Shown here in pieces: positions 39,099-51,200 of a DNA stretch of 64,000 nucleotides. The stretch's first letter is position 1. The number at the start of each line of letters is the position of its first letter. The stretch is taken from NCBI GenBank assembly GCA_905182985.1, contig CAJJDN010000043.1:162112-226111 (forward strand), in the 5' to 3' direction. The position numbers and the translations under genes are program-made. The notes under the pieces were generated by a model. It did not search any database. It was not told the DNA's origin and saw only the letters and a program-made list of their open reading frames with translations. This DNA comes from Paramecium sonneborni. Taxonomy: Eukaryota; Ciliophora; Oligohymenophorea; Peniculida; Parameciidae.

Positions 39099-40480
39099 TC
39101 AGAAATGTTATATTAATGGTTGGCTCATTTTTGCTAATTACTAATTATTCCAATTATTAAAATAAACTTCTTCTTCATCTGCTTTCTCTTCAAAATATTG
39201 GTATTCTTATTGTTGTTCTTTCATTATAAATTCTAATTCTTTTTTATATACATTTTGACCAACAAGTTCCAAATATTCATTAGTATCTACATATTTTTTT
39301 TTGAATTTATCCTTTATTTTTTTTTCAAACTATTATTCCAATTTCTTAGTATATAAATTGGAATTTTTGGCTAAATTTTTTAAATATTAATACTATTTGG
39401 TATAACTGTTTCAACTTATTTATATGGATTATCAATAACTTTTGTATTAAAATTGCTCTAAATATCAGACAACACGAAATTTTATTATTAATTTAAATGT
39501 TCAGCATTTTAATCTCTCACATATCTATTAATTAATCTACTAGTCATAGGAATACTTTTAGATCTTTATGTGGTAATCAAAGAGAATTGAGGTCTTTCAT
39601 TCTTACAATCATACCATCTTAATCTAAGATACCATAGTCTATCATTATGTTTCTCATCTTCATTCTTTTGAGATTCAATAATATTTAACTTTAAGACTCT
39701 ATCCCTATAATTATCAGATCGAACCATTATAGTTTCATTAGGAGATCTTTCACAATTTGATGCAATTTAATTATTAACTAATTCCCATTTATCTTTCAAT
39801 TAATCAAAAGATTCTAGAATTCTTTCATCTCTGCTAATTGCATTTTTGATATGAAGAGGTAATTTTTATTCTTGTTTAATCTTTTCTAATTTATCATTTT
39901 CAATTCTACGTTTAGCTTCAACCAACTTTACTAATGCATCTTATCTGGGTAACATTTTAAATTCTCCTCTAGGTTTTTTAGGAGTTTTTTTTGATTAACC
40001 CATTCCAGACATTTAAGATTAAGATTGTTATAATACTATAGGTTTTACAGAAGGAACATCATCCGAAAATGAATCATCTCCATCCTACTTTCTTTATTTG
40101 ATTACAACCTTCTATCTATTTTTATTTCTCACTGCTAAAAATTGTTCAGCCTTACCTACAATAGACCATTTTACAATCTTTTCCTTTTTATCATCCTCAT
40201 ATCTTGGTCCAACTTAATTATCTTTGTATTTCTTTCTCTCCTCATTATTAACCTCTAATTATATAAATTTTATTTTCATACCATCAAAGATATTTCTTAT
40301 TGTATTTAATGAATTAGGTTTCATATATAGAGGTTTATATGTACTTTATTAAAATCTACTTTCAAATTAAAAATCACTTCCAGTACCAGCTGTTGTAGTT
40401 GCAGGCCGTATACTGTCTTCATTAGATTTATAACCTAGATCTACTTTTTATGATAAAAACAATTTGCCCTTTAAACTCAT
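39099..40480 (-). CDS. Uncharacterised 452-residue protein (intact copy)
   Basis: One 23-nt intron near 39346-39368 gives 453 codons. The protein begins MSLKGKLFLSQKVDLGYKSN and is charged and helical. Ordered-looking segments are FDGMKIKFIQLEVNNEERKK, KIVKWSIVGKAEQFLAVRNK and HNDRLWYLRLRWYDCKNERP. The C-terminus is a coiled coil (KLEQQFEKKIKDKFKKKYVD). I do not recognise the family. The aromatic-rich WYLRLRWYD segment suggests a folded domain, not only coil. The start ATG overlaps the TGA of a possible upstream minus-strand frame. Confidence 0.75.
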
Positions 40481-41337
40481 TTTATAATATAATTTAATTA
40501 AAATATGGAAATTGATGAATATATTTATTCATTTTTTTATTAGAAACAAATCTTTCCTTTTCTCTTAAGCCAGAATTTTCTTACTTTCTTCTGTATTTAA
40601 AATGGTTCTTTTTAGTAAACTAGCTATTATTTGTTTTGCTTGTATTTAAATTTTTTTATCTCTCTTGATAAGTTAAGTGTCTAATCTATATCTAAGTAGA
40701 AATCTTAAATGAATTAAAGTATTCTATCATCTCTTTCGTTAATCAACCTTTTATTGGGAGTAGTTGTTTTATATCAAATAAAGTATTATTAAAATACTTA
40801 AAAATTTATAGAAATTAAGTAGGGGCAACTGAGACCTATCAAACATAACCAAAGAAATTTTAAGATGAGAATACTGAAAATAATAAAATATTCGCTCCAT
40901 ATAACCTTTTTATAAAGGAGAATTATATTTTGAATATTATAAACACATTCTTTATATCATATATAAAATTATATAAATTTTTTTAGCATTATTCTTGGCT
41001 GACTAATATTACTAAATAAAGAAATGAGAAATTATCATACATAAAAAAATAATTAATGATGTTTATGAGATGAAAGTTACGAAATTTTATTAAAAATTGT
41101 AAACATAATTTAGAATAATCTCAATTTAAGAAAAAAATAAATGATTATATGGTTGTAATAATAATGTTGAGAGAGGAAGAGGCTTGATAACCGATTAAAG
41201 AACAAGAGATTTAGAATTTAAGATAAAAAAGTTATAGTAATTTATTGATTATAATTTTAGTTTTGTTTTAGTTTAATCTGATGATGTTTTTTTTGATTCT
41301 TAAAATGCAATTTATTTATGATGTAATAAATAAATTA
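40481..41337. other. Stretch with a possible minus-strand exon at about 40481-40760
   Basis: On the minus strand a protein-like frame reads RLINERDDRILQFIQDFYLD and onwards for about 95 codons, ending in a TGA that overlaps the start of the next gene. It is charged and balanced, unlike chance frames here, but a TGA lies upstream and I could not find a start or a normal intron. The plus strand also has a long frame from 40505, rich in Phe/Leu, which is more likely its shadow. The rest (40,790-41,337) shows no gene and lies in the duplicated unit. Confidence 0.35.
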
Positions 41338-43640
41338 ATGATCAACTAAGTGATTTTGGTATCATTCTTGGTCTTAACAAAGGGAGTGGGATTATTTGAG
41401 TAATATTATCCATTAGCCGATGAGATAGCAAATGCTATGTCTTTATAATAAAAAATTGGACAAACATTGTAAATAGATATTACAAGTTTCAATGATGAAT
41501 AAGGTAATACTCATTATGAATAAATATCTTAACATTTTTTGGGTTCAATATTAGTAGGTGGTAATGGATGTCCAGATGGTAGAGGAAATATAATAGTTTC
41601 TGAGAATTGTTTTGCTGCAACAAATGCTAATTGGAGAGACGTAGCATAAAGAAGCTTGAAATAGAAAGTGATTGTTAATGTTCCAGGACATGGTGAAACT
41701 TAAATAAATTTATTATTGGGTACAGATGCAGTTCATGGAAATTAACATTCTGTAGGAGCAGTTCTTTTTCCTCATAATATCGGTTTGGCTGCAAGTCACA
41801 ATGTAGAAAATTATATAAAGGCAGCTTATTGGACTAAGAAGAGCATTTTAGATTGTGGTTTTAATTTTGCATTTGCTCCAACTGTAGCAGTATCTCATAA
41901 TCCAAAATGGGGAAGATTTTATGAAACTCAAGGAGCTGATCCTAAATTTATAAAAGAAATAGGTAGAGCGTATATAAAGGAATTATAGGATGATGATGGA
42001 TAGAAAATAAATGGAGTTTTGGGTTCAACTAAGCATTATTTTGGTGATGGTGCAACATACAATGGATATGATGAAGGTAATTGCAGAGTTGAAAATTTCG
42101 AAGTTTTTTATAACAATAATGTTTAAGGATATATTGGTGCTTTAGAGGCAAATACAGGAACTATAATGGTTAGTTATAGTGCTATAAATGAATTACCTAT
42201 GAGCATTAGTGATNATTAAAATACTTAAAAATTTATAGAAATTAAGTAGGGGCAACTGAGACCTATCAAACATAACCAAAGAAATTTTAAGATGAGAATA
42301 CTGAAAATAATAAAATATTCGCTCCATATAACCTTTTTATAAAGGAGAATTATATTTTGAATATTATAAACACATTCTTTATATCATATATAAAATTATA
42401 TAAATTTTTTTAGCATTATTCTTGGCTGACTAATATTACTAAATAAAGAAATGAGAAATTATCATACATAAAAAAATAATTAATGATGTTTATGAGATGA
42501 AAGTTACGAAATTTTATTAAAAATTGTAAACATAATTTAGAATAATCTCAATTTAAGAAAAAAATAAATGATTATATGGTTGTAATAATAATGTTGAGAG
42601 AGGAAGAGGCTTGATAACCGATTAAAGAACAAGAGATTTAGAATTTAAGATAAAAAAGTTATAGTAATTTATTGATTATAATTTTAGTTTTGTTTTAGTT
42701 TAATCTGATGATGTTTTTTTTGATTCTTAAAATGCAATTTATTTATGATGTAATAAATAAATTAATGATCAACTAAGTGATTTTGGTATCATTCTTGGTC
42801 TTAACAAAGGGAGTGGGATTATTTGAGTAATATTATCCATTAGCCGATGAGATAGCAAATGCTATGTCTTTATAATAAAAAATTGGACAAACATTGTAAA
42901 TAGATATTACAAGTTTCAATGATGAATAAGGTAATACTCATTATGAATAAATATCTTAACATTTTTTGGGTTCAATATTAGTAGGTGGTAATGGATGTCC
43001 AGATGGTAGAGGAAATATAATAGTTTCTGAGAATTGTTTTGCTGCAACAAATGCTAATTGGAGAGACGTAGCATAAAGAAGCTTGAAATAGAAAGTGATT
43101 GTTAATGTTCCAGGACATGGTGAAACTTAAATAAATTTATTATTGGGTACAGATGCAGTTCATGGAAATTAACATTCTGTAGGAGCAGTTCTTTTTCCTC
43201 ATAATATCGGTTTGGCTGCAAGTCACAATGTAGAAAATTATATAAAGGCAGCTTATTGGACTAAGAAGAGCATTTTAGATTGTGGTTTTAATTTTGCATT
43301 TGCTCCAACTGTAGCAGTATCTCATAATCCAAAATGGGGAAGATTTTATGAAACTCAAGGAGCTGATCCTAAATTTATTAAAGAAATAGGTAGAGCGTAT
43401 ATAAAGGAATTATAGGATGATGATGGATAGAAAATAAATGGAGTTTTGGGTTCAACTAAGCATTATTTTGGTGATGGTGCAACATACAATGGATATGATG
43501 AAGGTAATTGCAGAGTTGAAAATTTCGAAGTTTTTTATAACAATAATGTTTAAGGATATATTGGTGCTTTAGAGGCAAATACAGGAACTATAATGGTTAG
43601 TTATAGTGCTATAAATGAATTACCTATGAGCATTAGTGAT
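40788..43640. repeat. Direct duplication (1,426 bp) joined by one N, GH3 glucosidase region
   Basis: Bases 40788-42213 recur at 42215-43640 (offset 1,427), with one n at 42214. I saw one difference: 41951 is a and 43378 is t, changing an Ile codon from ATA to ATT. The unit holds the upstream region and the N-terminal 290 codons of the GH3 gene. Confidence 0.92.
41338..42213 (+). pseudogene. Truncated duplicate of the GH3 beta-glucosidase 5' part (assembly)
   Basis: It is the first 292 codons of the gene intact at 42765-45018, ending at the N just before the catalytic aspartate. It differs from the other copy by a single synonymous base. Confidence 0.9.
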
Positions 43641-45018
43641 TTAATCAATGTAGATTTGAAATAAAAATATAAATTTGATGGATTTATAATTAGTGATTAT
43701 AATGCTGCAATAAAAGTTGCATTCTAAGGTTTACCTACAACCCATACTAAAATGTCAATTGAAGATGCATATACAAAATCATTTAATTCAGGTATGGATA
43801 TGTAAATGGTTGATGGTGCAGTGGGATGGTATGAAGAAGTTATGAATACTATCATAGGATAAGGTAGAATTTCAACTGAAAGATTAAATGATGCAGTCAA
43901 AAGAATTTTAGCTGTTAAATTAGCTATGAATTTAATTAATGTACCTGAAACTTTAGCCAAGAAATATAATTACACTTAAGAAAAGAAAGAAGAGAAAGTT
44001 TAAAAAGAATAGTTATCATCTTAAAATGATAATGATGTAGAACATAATGATGCAGAATATTATGATGCTTTAAGATCAGCAAAAGAGTCATTAGTCTTAT
44101 TGAAAAATAAATAAAATATATTACCAATTAATAAATCTAAGATTACTAATGTAATATTATTAGGAGAAAGATTTTGGTCATTTAAAGGAGAATTCAAGAG
44201 AATATTCCAAGACTTTGATAATATTGGTGCTTAGAATGGTGGTTGGACAATAAGATGGTAAGGATATAATGGGAATGATTATTGGCAAAATGATTTAAAA
44301 GTATCTTCAAAGGCTTCATCAATACTTGATGCTTTAAAAAGTAGATTTAGTTCTGCTAATATTTATTATGTTAAATATTCTGACCCTACTAATTTGTTTT
44401 TGATAAATGAATAAAGAAGCAATTTCAGAAATTAAATTATAAATAATTAAGATTAATTTAATAGAGAGAATACATTGATCATTAATACTTTAGCTGAGAA
44501 TCCATATGCTGAATTTATGGGAGACATTGATTGTGAATATTGCAAGAATGAAGATAAATATGGATGTATTTATAATAATTGGCTTAACCAATACTTACCT
44601 GATGAACAACCTACAACATTAGAAATTAATCTTGGAGATTTTGAAAAATAAGTATTTTTATAATAATTATATATTTTAGATAATCAATATTATAAGATAA
44701 AAAGATGTTGATATACCAGTTGTCTCAGTGTTATTTAGTGGTAGACCTATGATTATTACTAATCCACTTTAAGTGAGTTCAGCCTTTGTAGCAGCTTGGT
44801 GGCCAGGAACCGCTGGTGGTGAAGCTGTTGTGCAAGCACTTTTTGGAGAATATTTATTCAAAGCTTAAGGTAAACTTAATACACTTCCTGTTCCATGGAT
44901 GAGAAATATGTAATAGATCTCGAACTACCCCTTCTATTAAAATGATGTACCATAGATCGAAGATCCTCTCTTTGAAGAAGGATTTGGATTAGAAACTAGA
45001 ACATAAAATATTTAATGA
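42765..45018 (+). CDS. Secreted GH3-family beta-glucosidase, intact copy
   Basis: One 28-nt intron near 44651-44678 gives 742 codons. I chose the ATG at 42765 because it gives a clean signal peptide (MINQVILVSFLVLTKGVGL); in-frame ATGs also occur at 42708 and 42711. The GH3 N-domain shows LSLQQKIGQ-type start, LLLGTDAVHGNQHS, FNFAFAPTVAVSHNPKWGRF, GSTKHYFGDGATYNG and FDGFIISDYNAA, where the Asp of SDY is the expected nucleophile (most relatives have SDW). The C-terminal GH3 domain includes RSAKESLVLLKNKQNILPI and FVAAWWPGTAGGEAVVQALF. The enzyme releases glucose from beta-glucans or cello-oligosaccharides, probably in food vacuoles or outside. A Cys-rich insert (DCEYCKNEDKYGC) near 44530 is unusual. 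Confidence 0.92.
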
Positions 45019-45385
45019 GAGCTTATATTAATACATATAAACAGAAAACTAATCATTCATTCATTTTTTCATTAATATTTCATTCTTGCTAATCATTTGA
45101 AAAAATCTCCAAAGTTGAATATTCACTACTATTTAAGAAGTTACAATCTTTTATAAAATCTTGTATATCTCCACCATTTTATTAATATGAGTAATCAAAA
45201 TAAAAATTAACTAAAACTCTAACTATCGATTAAAAAAAATAGTTATAGTTGATTCTGAAAATATTACTAAACTTTAATTAACTTAAATAAAACATAGCAA
45301 ATTACCCAATAAGATTTTCATAATGGTATTGTTGATAAAAAAAAGATTCATTTTCATTAATTCACTAATTCATGGCAAAATTACA
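45019..45385. other. Intergenic region between convergent genes
   Basis: About 370 AT-rich bases between two stops facing each other, longer than most convergent gaps in this window (6-60 bp). I see no coding frame or RNA structure. Confidence 0.5.
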
Positions 45386-46434
45386 TCAGATACTTTTTAT
45401 TATGTGCATCAAAATCATTAAATATTTAAAGCTATTAAATAAATACAATCTATTTTTATTAATAATGTTAGAAGAAAAATTTATAAAATAATAACTGATG
45501 CTTTATTTTTGAAGATAACATAAAATTGTAATAATTAGAATTAAAATTATAGATTTATACTGAACAAAATCTTGCTAAGTTAATATCAGGCAATTTGAAA
45601 AACTTCATCTCTAAGTTGATTAAAATTTTTTTTGTCATAATTTTAAAAGTCTTCTTAATAATCAAGGTCTAAGTTAGTTTAAGATCTAATATTTTTAGAG
45701 CATTTTACTCCACTGAATTATTATTTATGTTAATTTGCTTTTAATTTTAATTTTTTTATTGAGATAAATGAAACTTCGATTTTGTAGTTTATAGAAACGG
45801 TTTATTTTGATCAGCATAATTTTCAAGTTCAGTTCTACTTTTAACATATCTATTTCTTATTGATTCAAATTCCTTTTTGATGTTTTCTTGGTTAACTAAC
45901 TTCACTTAAATTGGAATGCTCTGTTATTTTTTATAGAACTACAAACTGGCTTAAAATTATGATTTGAAAATCCTATTTTTAAACTTTATTATAGGAAATG
46001 ACGCCTAGAGAAATTTAAAATTTATATACTTTATTTTCATTTTAATCATGAGGAGCAAAGTAATTGTTATTATGATTTCTTGTAGTTGTTGATCCATCTT
46101 TTTGAGATTGAGGGTTCTTTTTATGATTTGGAAGGATTAATTTAATTACCTTTGGATCTAATGATCTATTTGGCAATTATTCAATATTTTAAATTGATAA
46201 TGAATATGACAATATCTAGTTTTAATTGATTTACGGTTTATGTTTTATTCTTATTTTTCTCATTTGCGTTTAACAAGTATTAGAATTAGAAGGAGTTCTT
46301 ATGAATTCATGCTTATATTATTTTAATTATAAAAAACTTCTATCATCTAATTTTCTTGTTGAATCCAATTTTTTTTAAGATTATTATTTTCTTGATAATC
46401 CAAATACATCAAACCTCTTTAATCTATCATCCAT
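45386..46434 (-). CDS. Uncharacterised 323-residue protein with a C-terminal hydrophobic segment
   Basis: Three introns (25, 23 and 29 nt) give exactly 324 codons. The N-terminal 150 residues are basic and polar (MDDRLKRFDVFGLSRKQQSQ). The middle has a short helix (VNQENIKKEFESIRNRYVKS). The end contains YKSIILILIITILCYLQKQ, a likely membrane helix, after which only about 40 residues remain. The third intron holds a TGA, so it must be spliced. The topology would be a mostly cytosolic protein anchored by its tail. I do not recognise it, and the exact last exon is less certain than the rest. Confidence 0.6.
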
Positions 46435-46691
46435 TATAATTATTATATTTTTTAATATATTTTGAAATTCATTTGGTTTATGAGTGTAAGCCATTTAAAT
46501 AATAATTACTAGATTGGAAAAAGTTCTTATTCATTTCGTATAAGAGATAACTATTAGATTCAATGTAAAAATGTATTAACCATACAATAAATTAAATGTA
46601 TAATTATTTTTTTAATTTTGTACTAGATCTATAGTTTTAGTTATTTTTATTTTAGTATTTTTTTGCTTTTTATTTACTTTGAATAAAATTT

Positions 46692-46859
46692 ATGCATTTT
46701 AATACAGATTAATTCATTAAGTTATTTGAAATTTATTTTAAAAGTCTTGAAAGATTGAAGAACTATGGAGAAAGACCAATTTAAATAATTTTTTAAAAGA
46801 GTGCCTTTGAGTTAATGGATAGGTACAAAGAATAGTAACTCTAAAAAGAAGTGAAATGA
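46692..46859 (+). CDS. Possible small 55-residue protein (copy 1; same at 47815-47982)
   Basis: A 56-codon frame, MHFNTDQFIKLFEIYFKSLE onwards, ending EQQLQKEVK before TGA. Composition is balanced and amphipathic, more protein-like than chance frames nearby. It lies about 250 bp upstream of the ABC transporter start and is present in both assembly copies. It could also be a stray exon or leader frame. Function unknown. Confidence 0.35.
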
Positions 46860-47110
46860 ATAAAATTTTTTTATAATTTATATGTTGAGATAATAGATTT
46901 TTAATAACTGATATTATTTTAGACTTGTAAACTCATAATCAGTATTAGTTATTCTCATAAATCATTATTTCTCAATGCAAAATGAATCTGAATATTTTGG
47001 AGAATATATATTTTTTGGATAATAGTTTAATTAATTAATTTTTGAGGTTTAAGAACTCACGGAATTCCTAAATTTATAATAAAAATAAAATAAAAAGAAA
47101 AACCATTTTT

Positions 47111-47718
47111 ATGGGTCACTTATCTTCATTACTTAGAAAAAATTGGATTTTATGGAAAAGAAGTTGGGTTTGCTCTTTACTTGAATTGGTAATACCATTG
47201 TTTTTGATACTTGCATTAGGAGGAATAAGGTAATTCTTTATTAAATGTAAGGTCGGCTGTTGAAAAAGAGGATGTTTCAGAGGCTAACTTTTATGATCCT
47301 AAAAATTTGAAAGATTGGAAGACTCCACCCTTTTTGGTTTAAATATAACCTTATATAAATGAATCATAAATTGAGGAAAAATTAGTAAAAGCTGGTCTAA
47401 GAAATATTAGTCTTGATATATCAGAAAATCTGAAGGCATTGAATACTACAGCAAGACTTCGTTTGTTACCACCTATGAAGTAATAGATAAAAATTATGTT
47501 AGGAACTGTATAGATAATTATAGATAGGATTAGAAAAGATTTTGGAGAAATGGTGAGGTAGCATTAGGTCCAAGTGCTGATCATCCAATCGTATAGGAAC
47601 TTACATAAATTTTTATTAGTAAAACTTTATATATTATTAATAGAGTATTATCACTATAATGTTAAGATTTATAAGAGTAGTAAGGAACTGGATGATTATA
47701 CAACATCTGATAAATATG
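47111..47718 (+). pseudogene. Truncated duplicate of the ABCA transporter 5' part (assembly)
   Basis: It holds the start codon, the first membrane helix and the first introns of the ABCA gene, then ends at the N inside the first extracellular loop. The intact gene starts at 48234. Confidence 0.9.
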
Positions 47719-47814
47719 NTGTATAATTATTTTTTTAATTTTGTACTAGATCTATAGTTTTAGTTATTTTTATTTTAGTATTTTTTTGCTTTTTATTTAC
47801 TTTGAATAAAATTT

Positions 47815-47982
47815 ATGCATTTTAATACAGATTAATTCATTAAGTTATTTGAAATTTATTTTAAAAGTCTTGAAAGATTGAAGAACTATGGAGAAAGACC
47901 AATTTAAATAATTTTTTAAAAGAGTGCCTTTGAGTTAATGGATAGGTACAAAGAATAGTAACTCTAAAAAGAAGTGAAATGA
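47815..47982 (+). CDS. Second assembly copy of the possible 55-residue protein
   Basis: Identical to 46692-46859 at the duplication offset of 1,123. If the duplication is an assembly artefact, this copy, next to the intact transporter, is the one to keep. Confidence 0.35.
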
Positions 47983-48233
47983 ATAAAATTTTTTTATAAT
48001 TTATATGTTGAGATAATAGATTTTTAATAACTGATATTATTTTAGACTTGTAAACTCATAATCAGTATTAGTTATTCTCATAAATCATTATTTCTCAATG
48101 CAAAATGAATCTGAATATTTTGGAGAATATATATTTTTTGGATAATAGTTTAATTAATTAATTTTTGAGGTTTAAGAACTCACGGAATTCCTAAATTTAT
48201 AATAAAAATAAAATAAAAAGAAAAACCATTTTT

Positions 48234-51200
48234 ATGGGTCACTTATCTTCATTACTTAGAAAAAATTGGATTTTATGGAAAAGAAGTTGGGTTTGCTCTT
48301 TACTTGAATTGGTAATACCATTGTTTTTGATACTTGCATTAGGAGGAATAAGGTAATTCTTTATTAAATGTAAGGTCGGCTGTTGAAAAAGAGGATGTTT
48401 CAGAGGCTAACTTTTATGATCCTAAAAATTTGAAAGATTGGAAGACTCCACCCTTTTTGGTTTAAATATAACCTTATATAAATGAATCATAAATTGAGGA
48501 AAAATTAGTAAAAGCTGGTCTAAGAAATATTAGTCTTGATATATCAGAAAATCTGAAGGCATTGAATACTACAGCAAGACTTCGTTTGTTACCACCTATG
48601 AAGTAATAGATAAAAATTATGTTAGGAACTGTATAGATAATTATAGATAGGATTAGAAAAGATTTTGGAGAAATGGTGAGGTAGCATTAGGTCCAAGTGC
48701 TGATCATCCAATCGTATAGGAACTTACATAAATTTTTATTAGTAAAACTTTATATATTATTAATAGAGTATTATCACTATAATGTTAAGATTTATAAGAG
48801 TAGTAAGGAACTGGATGATTATACAACATCTGATAAATATGGAGATCCAAATTATCCAAGAGTTTGTTTTGGTGTTATATTTAATGAATCTAAAACAAAT
48901 GTTTATGATTATGAATTAAGATTCAACTCAAGTGGTATGATTAATAATGAAGTACCTCCTACAAACTTTGTTGAAATAGATCCTATTAAATATGAAGATT
49001 TAGAAAAATCTGATTCATATTTAAAATCTGGAATGCTTACTGTTTAAAACTTCATCGATAATATAATCATAAGAAGAGAAGTAGCCACAGATGCTCAGAT
49101 CACTCCAACTTACTCTTTTAGTATATTATAATCTAATTATTTAAGTTCACAGAAGAGAAGGAGTGATTGATGATTTTGCTTAATTTTTAAGAGGAGGATT
49201 TGGTGTATATTTGATATTGCCATTGATGATTATATATTTAAGAATGACTTATGGTATCATTTATGAAAAAGAGAAAAAGCTTAGAGAGGGAATGAAAATG
49301 ATGGGTTTGAACAACACATCTTTTTATCTGTCTTGGATAATTTAATATTTTATCATTTACACATTGATTTCAATATTGGCCACCCTTTTATTGAAAGGTT
49401 TGGTCTTTAGAAACACAGATGGATTTATACTATTTATTAATTATTGGCTCTTTTGTTTGGTACTAATTTTCTAATCAATGTTCATCACGTATTTATAATT
49501 ATTAAATTTAGTGTATTTTTTACTAGAGCTTTATTTGGATTGATTGTAGCTATAGTTTGGTATTTGCTAATGTACATGGTTATAAGTTTAGTTGGAAGTG
49601 GATAAAATCTAGTACCTGAAGCAACTTATTGGGGAGCATCAGTATCTAGTCATGCAGGAATGTCATTTGCTTTTGATGTTATGATTTTATTTGAAGCTCA
49701 AGGAAGAGGAGTATCAATGTCTACAATTGGAACAAAGATTGAAAACTATGCTGTTAATATGGCATTATCTATGCATATACTAAATATCTTCTTTTATTTG
49801 ATTATGGCAATTTATTTAGATCTCGTATTTCCAAATGAATGGGGAAAGAAATTACATCCTTTGTTTTGCATTCCTTATTTTAATAAACCACATAGAAATC
49901 AAGAACTTTTGAGAAGAAAATCTTCACAAATTCATTAAGAAAGATATGAAGAAGTTGAATAAGCATTAAAAGATTAAGAAACTAGAAAAGAGGTTTTACA
50001 AATATAAAATTTAACTAAAATATATCCAAGTGGTAAATAGGCTGTAAGTAATGTTAATTTAACAATGTATGTTGGATAGATTTATGCATTACTTGGACAT
50101 AATGGAGCAGGTAAAACAACTACTATTTCAATGTTAACTGGATTATTAGATATTACTTAAGGATAAGCAACAGTTTTTGGATTAGATGTTGAAACATAAA
50201 TTGAAGAGATTAGATCATTTATGGGTGTATGTCCATAACATGATATATTATTTGATAATTTAACAGTTAAAGAACATTTAGAAATGTTTGCTACATTTAA
50301 GGGAATGAAACCTGAAGAGATTCCAGCAGCTGTAAGAAGAATGATTGAAGATGTAGATTTATTAGAGAAAACAGATTATTTAAGTAAGAATTTATCAGGA
50401 GGATAAAAGAGAAGATTATCAGTAGCTATGGCATTTATAGGAAATTCTAAATTAATTTATTTAGATGAACCAACATCAGGTATGGATACGAGTGCAAGAA
50501 GATATATATGGGAAATGTTGAAAAATTATAAAGAAGATAGAATAATAGTATTAACAACTCATTTTATGGATGAAGCTGATTTCTTAGGTGATAGAATAGG
50601 TATAATGGGAGAAGGTAAATTATAATGTTCAGGTAGTAGTGTCTTTTTAAAAAATTAATTTGGAAATGGATATAATTTAACTGTTGTAAAAGAGAGTACT
50701 TTGGCAGAATCAGATCCAATAATTGAATTGATTTAAAAGGTATGTCCAGAAGCTGTGTTGATTTCCAAAGTATCAGCAGAGATTCTATTGTAATTACCAT
50801 TATAAGCAATTTAGAAATTCCCTCAACTTTTTGGTGAATTGGATAAAAATCTTAAAAACTTACATATTTAAAGTTATGGAATCAGTATTACAACATTAGA
50901 AGAAGTATTTTTAAAAGTGGCTCAAATAGGAGCAGGCCATCATTAAGTTAATGAACATATGGAGAAGGAAGATTAGAATTAGGCAGCTATGTAGATAGAT
51001 GATTTTGATATCAATTAAATAAGAATAATTAGTTCTACTTAATTGTTTTTGAATCACACTTTAGCTTTAATTATAAAGAGATCTCGTTATTTCAAAAGAG
51101 ATCTTAGAAGTTTATGTTGTGAAATTTTATTGCCTTGTTTAGTGGTCTTATTAGGTTTGATTTTAATGACTATTGAATTTATTACTCAACCAGAAGTTGT

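Larger units (their letters stand above)
37031..39575. repeat. Direct duplication (1,272 bp) joined by one N, GSK3 kinase region
   Basis: Bases 37031-38302 recur at 38304-39575 (offset 1,273), with a single n at 38303. I saw no differences. The unit holds the 3' half of the kinase and the 3' part of the convergent hypothetical gene. At the junction ttatgtggt is followed by accacataa, a perfect 9-base inverted repeat around the N. Confidence 0.93.
46597..48841. repeat. Direct duplication (1,122 bp) joined by one N, ABCA transporter 5' region
   Basis: Bases 46597-47718 recur at 47720-48841 (offset 1,123), with one n at 47719. I saw no differences. The unit holds a small frame, the upstream region and the first ~190 codons of the ABC transporter. 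Confidence 0.93.

Noticed and set aside
41785..43415. Two tandem GH3 genes as a real expansion
   Set aside because: Copies are almost identical including non-coding flanks, and the N sits exactly at the join; an unmerged contig overlap is simpler.
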